Below are positions 6,002-7,180 of a stretch of 7,180 nucleotides of DNA, one piece after another. The DNA is from an uncultured beta proteobacterium. GTDB lineage: Bacteria > Pseudomonadota > Gammaproteobacteria > Burkholderiales > Rhodocyclaceae. Where the stretch lies: positions 1 to 7,180 of the forward strand of contig CAIXAY010000042.1 of assembly GCA_903917505.1 (NCBI GenBank), given 5' to 3'. Within the stretch, counting starts at the first letter, position 1; each line of letters begins with the position of its first letter. The notes under the pieces were generated by a model. The model did not search any database. It saw only the letters and a list, made by a program, of their open reading frames with translations, and was not told the origin of the DNA. The position numbers and the translations under genes were made by a program.

Positions 6002-6574
6002 TTAGCCGACGGGGCAGAAGAGCAGCTGCCTCAATTTGCGGTCGCCAAGCGCCCGCGTCTTGTCAAACGGCTGCGTGGAGTCGGACTTTTGCCACCATTG
6101 CCCGTGCCCGTCGCGCAACCACCAGCCGACAGGCGCCTGTTTGCGCCACTCGGCGGCGAAGACGGCCTCGACATAGGGCACGTAGAGGCCTTCGGGATAG
6201 CCGACCGCGGTCGACATGGCACCGTAGAGAATTGCCCGGTCGTTATTCTCCTTGCATACCAGCAACGCGAGTTCGGGCGTCGTCGTCGCGGCGTCGCGGA
6301 TCCCCACCTCGGCTTCATCGGTCAGGCCGAGCGTGCCGTCGTCGAGCTGCGGTTTCAGTTGCGCAAAGCGCTCGTGCATGCGGCGCAGCGGCAGATCGAT
6401 GTCGGGTTCGCCGTAGGGCAGCGGGTCGGCGGCCCGGCCGAAAAACGGCGCAACCAGGCGCTCGGCCTGGATGACGACGCCCTGCGCGGAATAGGTGAGC
6501 AGATGGGTCGGCGTCGATTCGCAGCCGGCGAGCGCCAGCAGCGCCGCGAACCACGTCCAGCGCCGCGCGTTCAT
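6002..6574 (-). CDS. Putative outer-membrane lipoprotein of unknown function
   Basis: The 190-residue protein begins with a clear lipoprotein signal peptide: MNARRW, a hydrophobic core WFAALLALAG, and the lipobox LAGC with Cys18 as the lipidated residue. The next residue is Glu rather than Asp, so sorting to the outer membrane is expected. The rest is a soluble periplasmic domain of mixed character. Residues about 103-163, with an N..R...Y pattern followed by VEAVFAAEWRKQAPVGWWLRDGHGQWWQK, faintly resemble YdbL/DUF1318 proteins, which end in a similar APPGEY..DGQW pattern; I hold this loosely. Two later Cys (107, 187) could form a disulfide. The ATG overlaps the hom stop as ATGA, so translation is probably coupled to hom. 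The GGDEF gene follows after 97 bases. No link to threonine synthesis is visible, and I assign no function. Confidence 0.75.
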   Translation of the reverse strand: MNARRWTWFAALLALAGCESTPTHLLTYSAQGVVIQAERLVAPFFGRAADPLPYGEPDIDLPLRRMHERFAQLKPQLDDGTLGLTDEAEVGIRDAATTTPELALLVCKENNDRAILYGAMSTAVGYPEGLYVPYVEAVFAAEWRKQAPVGWWLRDGHGQWWQKSDSTQPFDKTRALGDRKLRQLLFCPVG

Positions 6575-7180
6575 AGCAGTTCTTCGAGCCGCAGACGCAC
6601 GAGCTCGCCCTTGACGACCGGCAGCGCTTCGATCCTGACGATTGCCGCGTCGATGCGCTTTTCGCGCGTCTTGTGCGTGAGCATGATGATGTCGGTCTGC
6701 TCCTCGCCCTCGTCCGGCTCGCGCTGCATCATCGCCTCGATCGAGATCTCGTGATCGGCCAGAATGCGCGTGATGTCGGCGAGCACGCCCGGCTTGTCCT
6801 CGACGCGCAGGCGCAGGTAATAGCTGGTGATCACCTCGGACTGCGGCAGGATGGTCAGATCGACCATCGCATCCGGCTGGAAAGCCAGATGCGGCACGCG
6901 GTGTTCGGGGTCGGCGGTGTGCATGCGCGTGACATCGACGAGGTCGGCGATGATCGCCGAAGCGGTCGGCTCGGCGCCCGCGCCCTTGCCGTAGTAGAGC
7001 GTGGCGCCGACGGCGTCGCCCTTGACCAGCACGGCGTTCATCGCGCCTTCGACGTTGGCGATCAGGCGCTTGGCCGGAATCAGCGTCGGGTGCACGCGCA
7101 GTTCGACGCCCTCGGCGGTGCGCTTGGTGATGCCGAGCAGCTTGATGCGATAGCCGAGCTGTTCGGCATACTTGATGTCG
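6571..7180 (-). CDS. hom: Homoserine dehydrogenase, C-terminal part (5' end missing)
   Basis: The frame is open to the end of the window, giving about 202 C-terminal residues; the N-terminal NAD(P)-binding domain is outside. The enzyme reduces aspartate semialdehyde to homoserine, the branch-point step to threonine and methionine. The first visible residues, DIKYAEQLGYRIKLLG, and the block VHPTLIPAKRLIANVEGAMNAVLVKGDAVG are characteristic of the catalytic domain of the family. GATLYYGKGAGAEPTASAIIADL follows, also a family block. A C-terminal ACT domain (YYLRLRVEDKPGVLADITRIL, then the helix and strands to the end) suggests feedback control by an amino acid, probably threonine. No aspartokinase domain is seen in the visible part, and the ending at the ACT domain matches the monofunctional type. 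The GTG at 7095 is internal, not the start. The stop overlaps the lipoprotein start by four bases. Confidence 0.95.
   Translation of the reverse strand, partial: DIKYAEQLGYRIKLLGITKRTAEGVELRVHPTLIPAKRLIANVEGAMNAVLVKGDAVGATLYYGKGAGAEPTASAIIADLVDVTRMHTADPEHRVPHLAFQPDAMVDLTILPQSEVITSYYLRLRVEDKPGVLADITRILADHEISIEAMMQREPDEGEEQTDIIMLTHKTREKRIDAAIVRIEALPVVKGELVRLRLEELL

Noticed and set aside
5972..6754. Open frame of 260 codons on the + strand opposite the lipoprotein and hom
   Set aside because: The opposite strand has a clear lipoprotein signal peptide, an ATGA overlap and the hom ACT domain, so this frame is a shadow.

Overview
The window reads as chromosomal core DNA from a GC-rich Gram-negative bacterium, most likely a betaproteobacterium of the Rhodocyclaceae type. 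The reasons are the strong G/C preference at third codon positions, the LpxH form of the lipid A pathway, a long class II threonine synthase, and a monofunctional homoserine dehydrogenase with a C-terminal ACT domain. The taxonomic call is inference from gene content. I see no tRNA, rRNA, CRISPR array, insertion sequence or phage gene.

Bases 1-3383 (+ strand) hold a tightly packed run: the 3' part of an L,D-transpeptidase with a Cds6-like C-terminal domain, a periplasmic cyclophilin (ppiA), a cytoplasmic cyclophilin (ppiB), lpxH and nadC. Spacings run from a 1-base stop/start overlap to 34 bases, so one operon is likely. The first four genes concern the cell envelope or protein folding. nadC makes the NAD precursor nicotinate mononucleotide.

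Bases 3384-3617 hold a short intergenic stretch with a perfect TATAAT box and a good ribosome binding site. These lead into a 45-codon gene for a very hydrophobic protein with two predicted membrane segments. It is easily missed because of its size.

Bases 3618-7180 are transcribed from the - strand and converge on the small gene with only 11 bases between the two stop codons. In transcription order they are hom (5' end outside the window), a putative lipoprotein overlapping hom by ATGA, a GGDEF diguanylate cyclase with intact active and inhibitory sites, and thrC. Hom and ThrC act in the homoserine-to-threonine pathway (ThrB is not in the window). Finding a lipoprotein and a c-di-GMP enzyme between them is the most unusual layout feature here.

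Most of the window is ordinary housekeeping sequence. I do not see a clear new multi-gene system. The best leads are the small membrane protein gene and the two genes inserted between hom and thrC.
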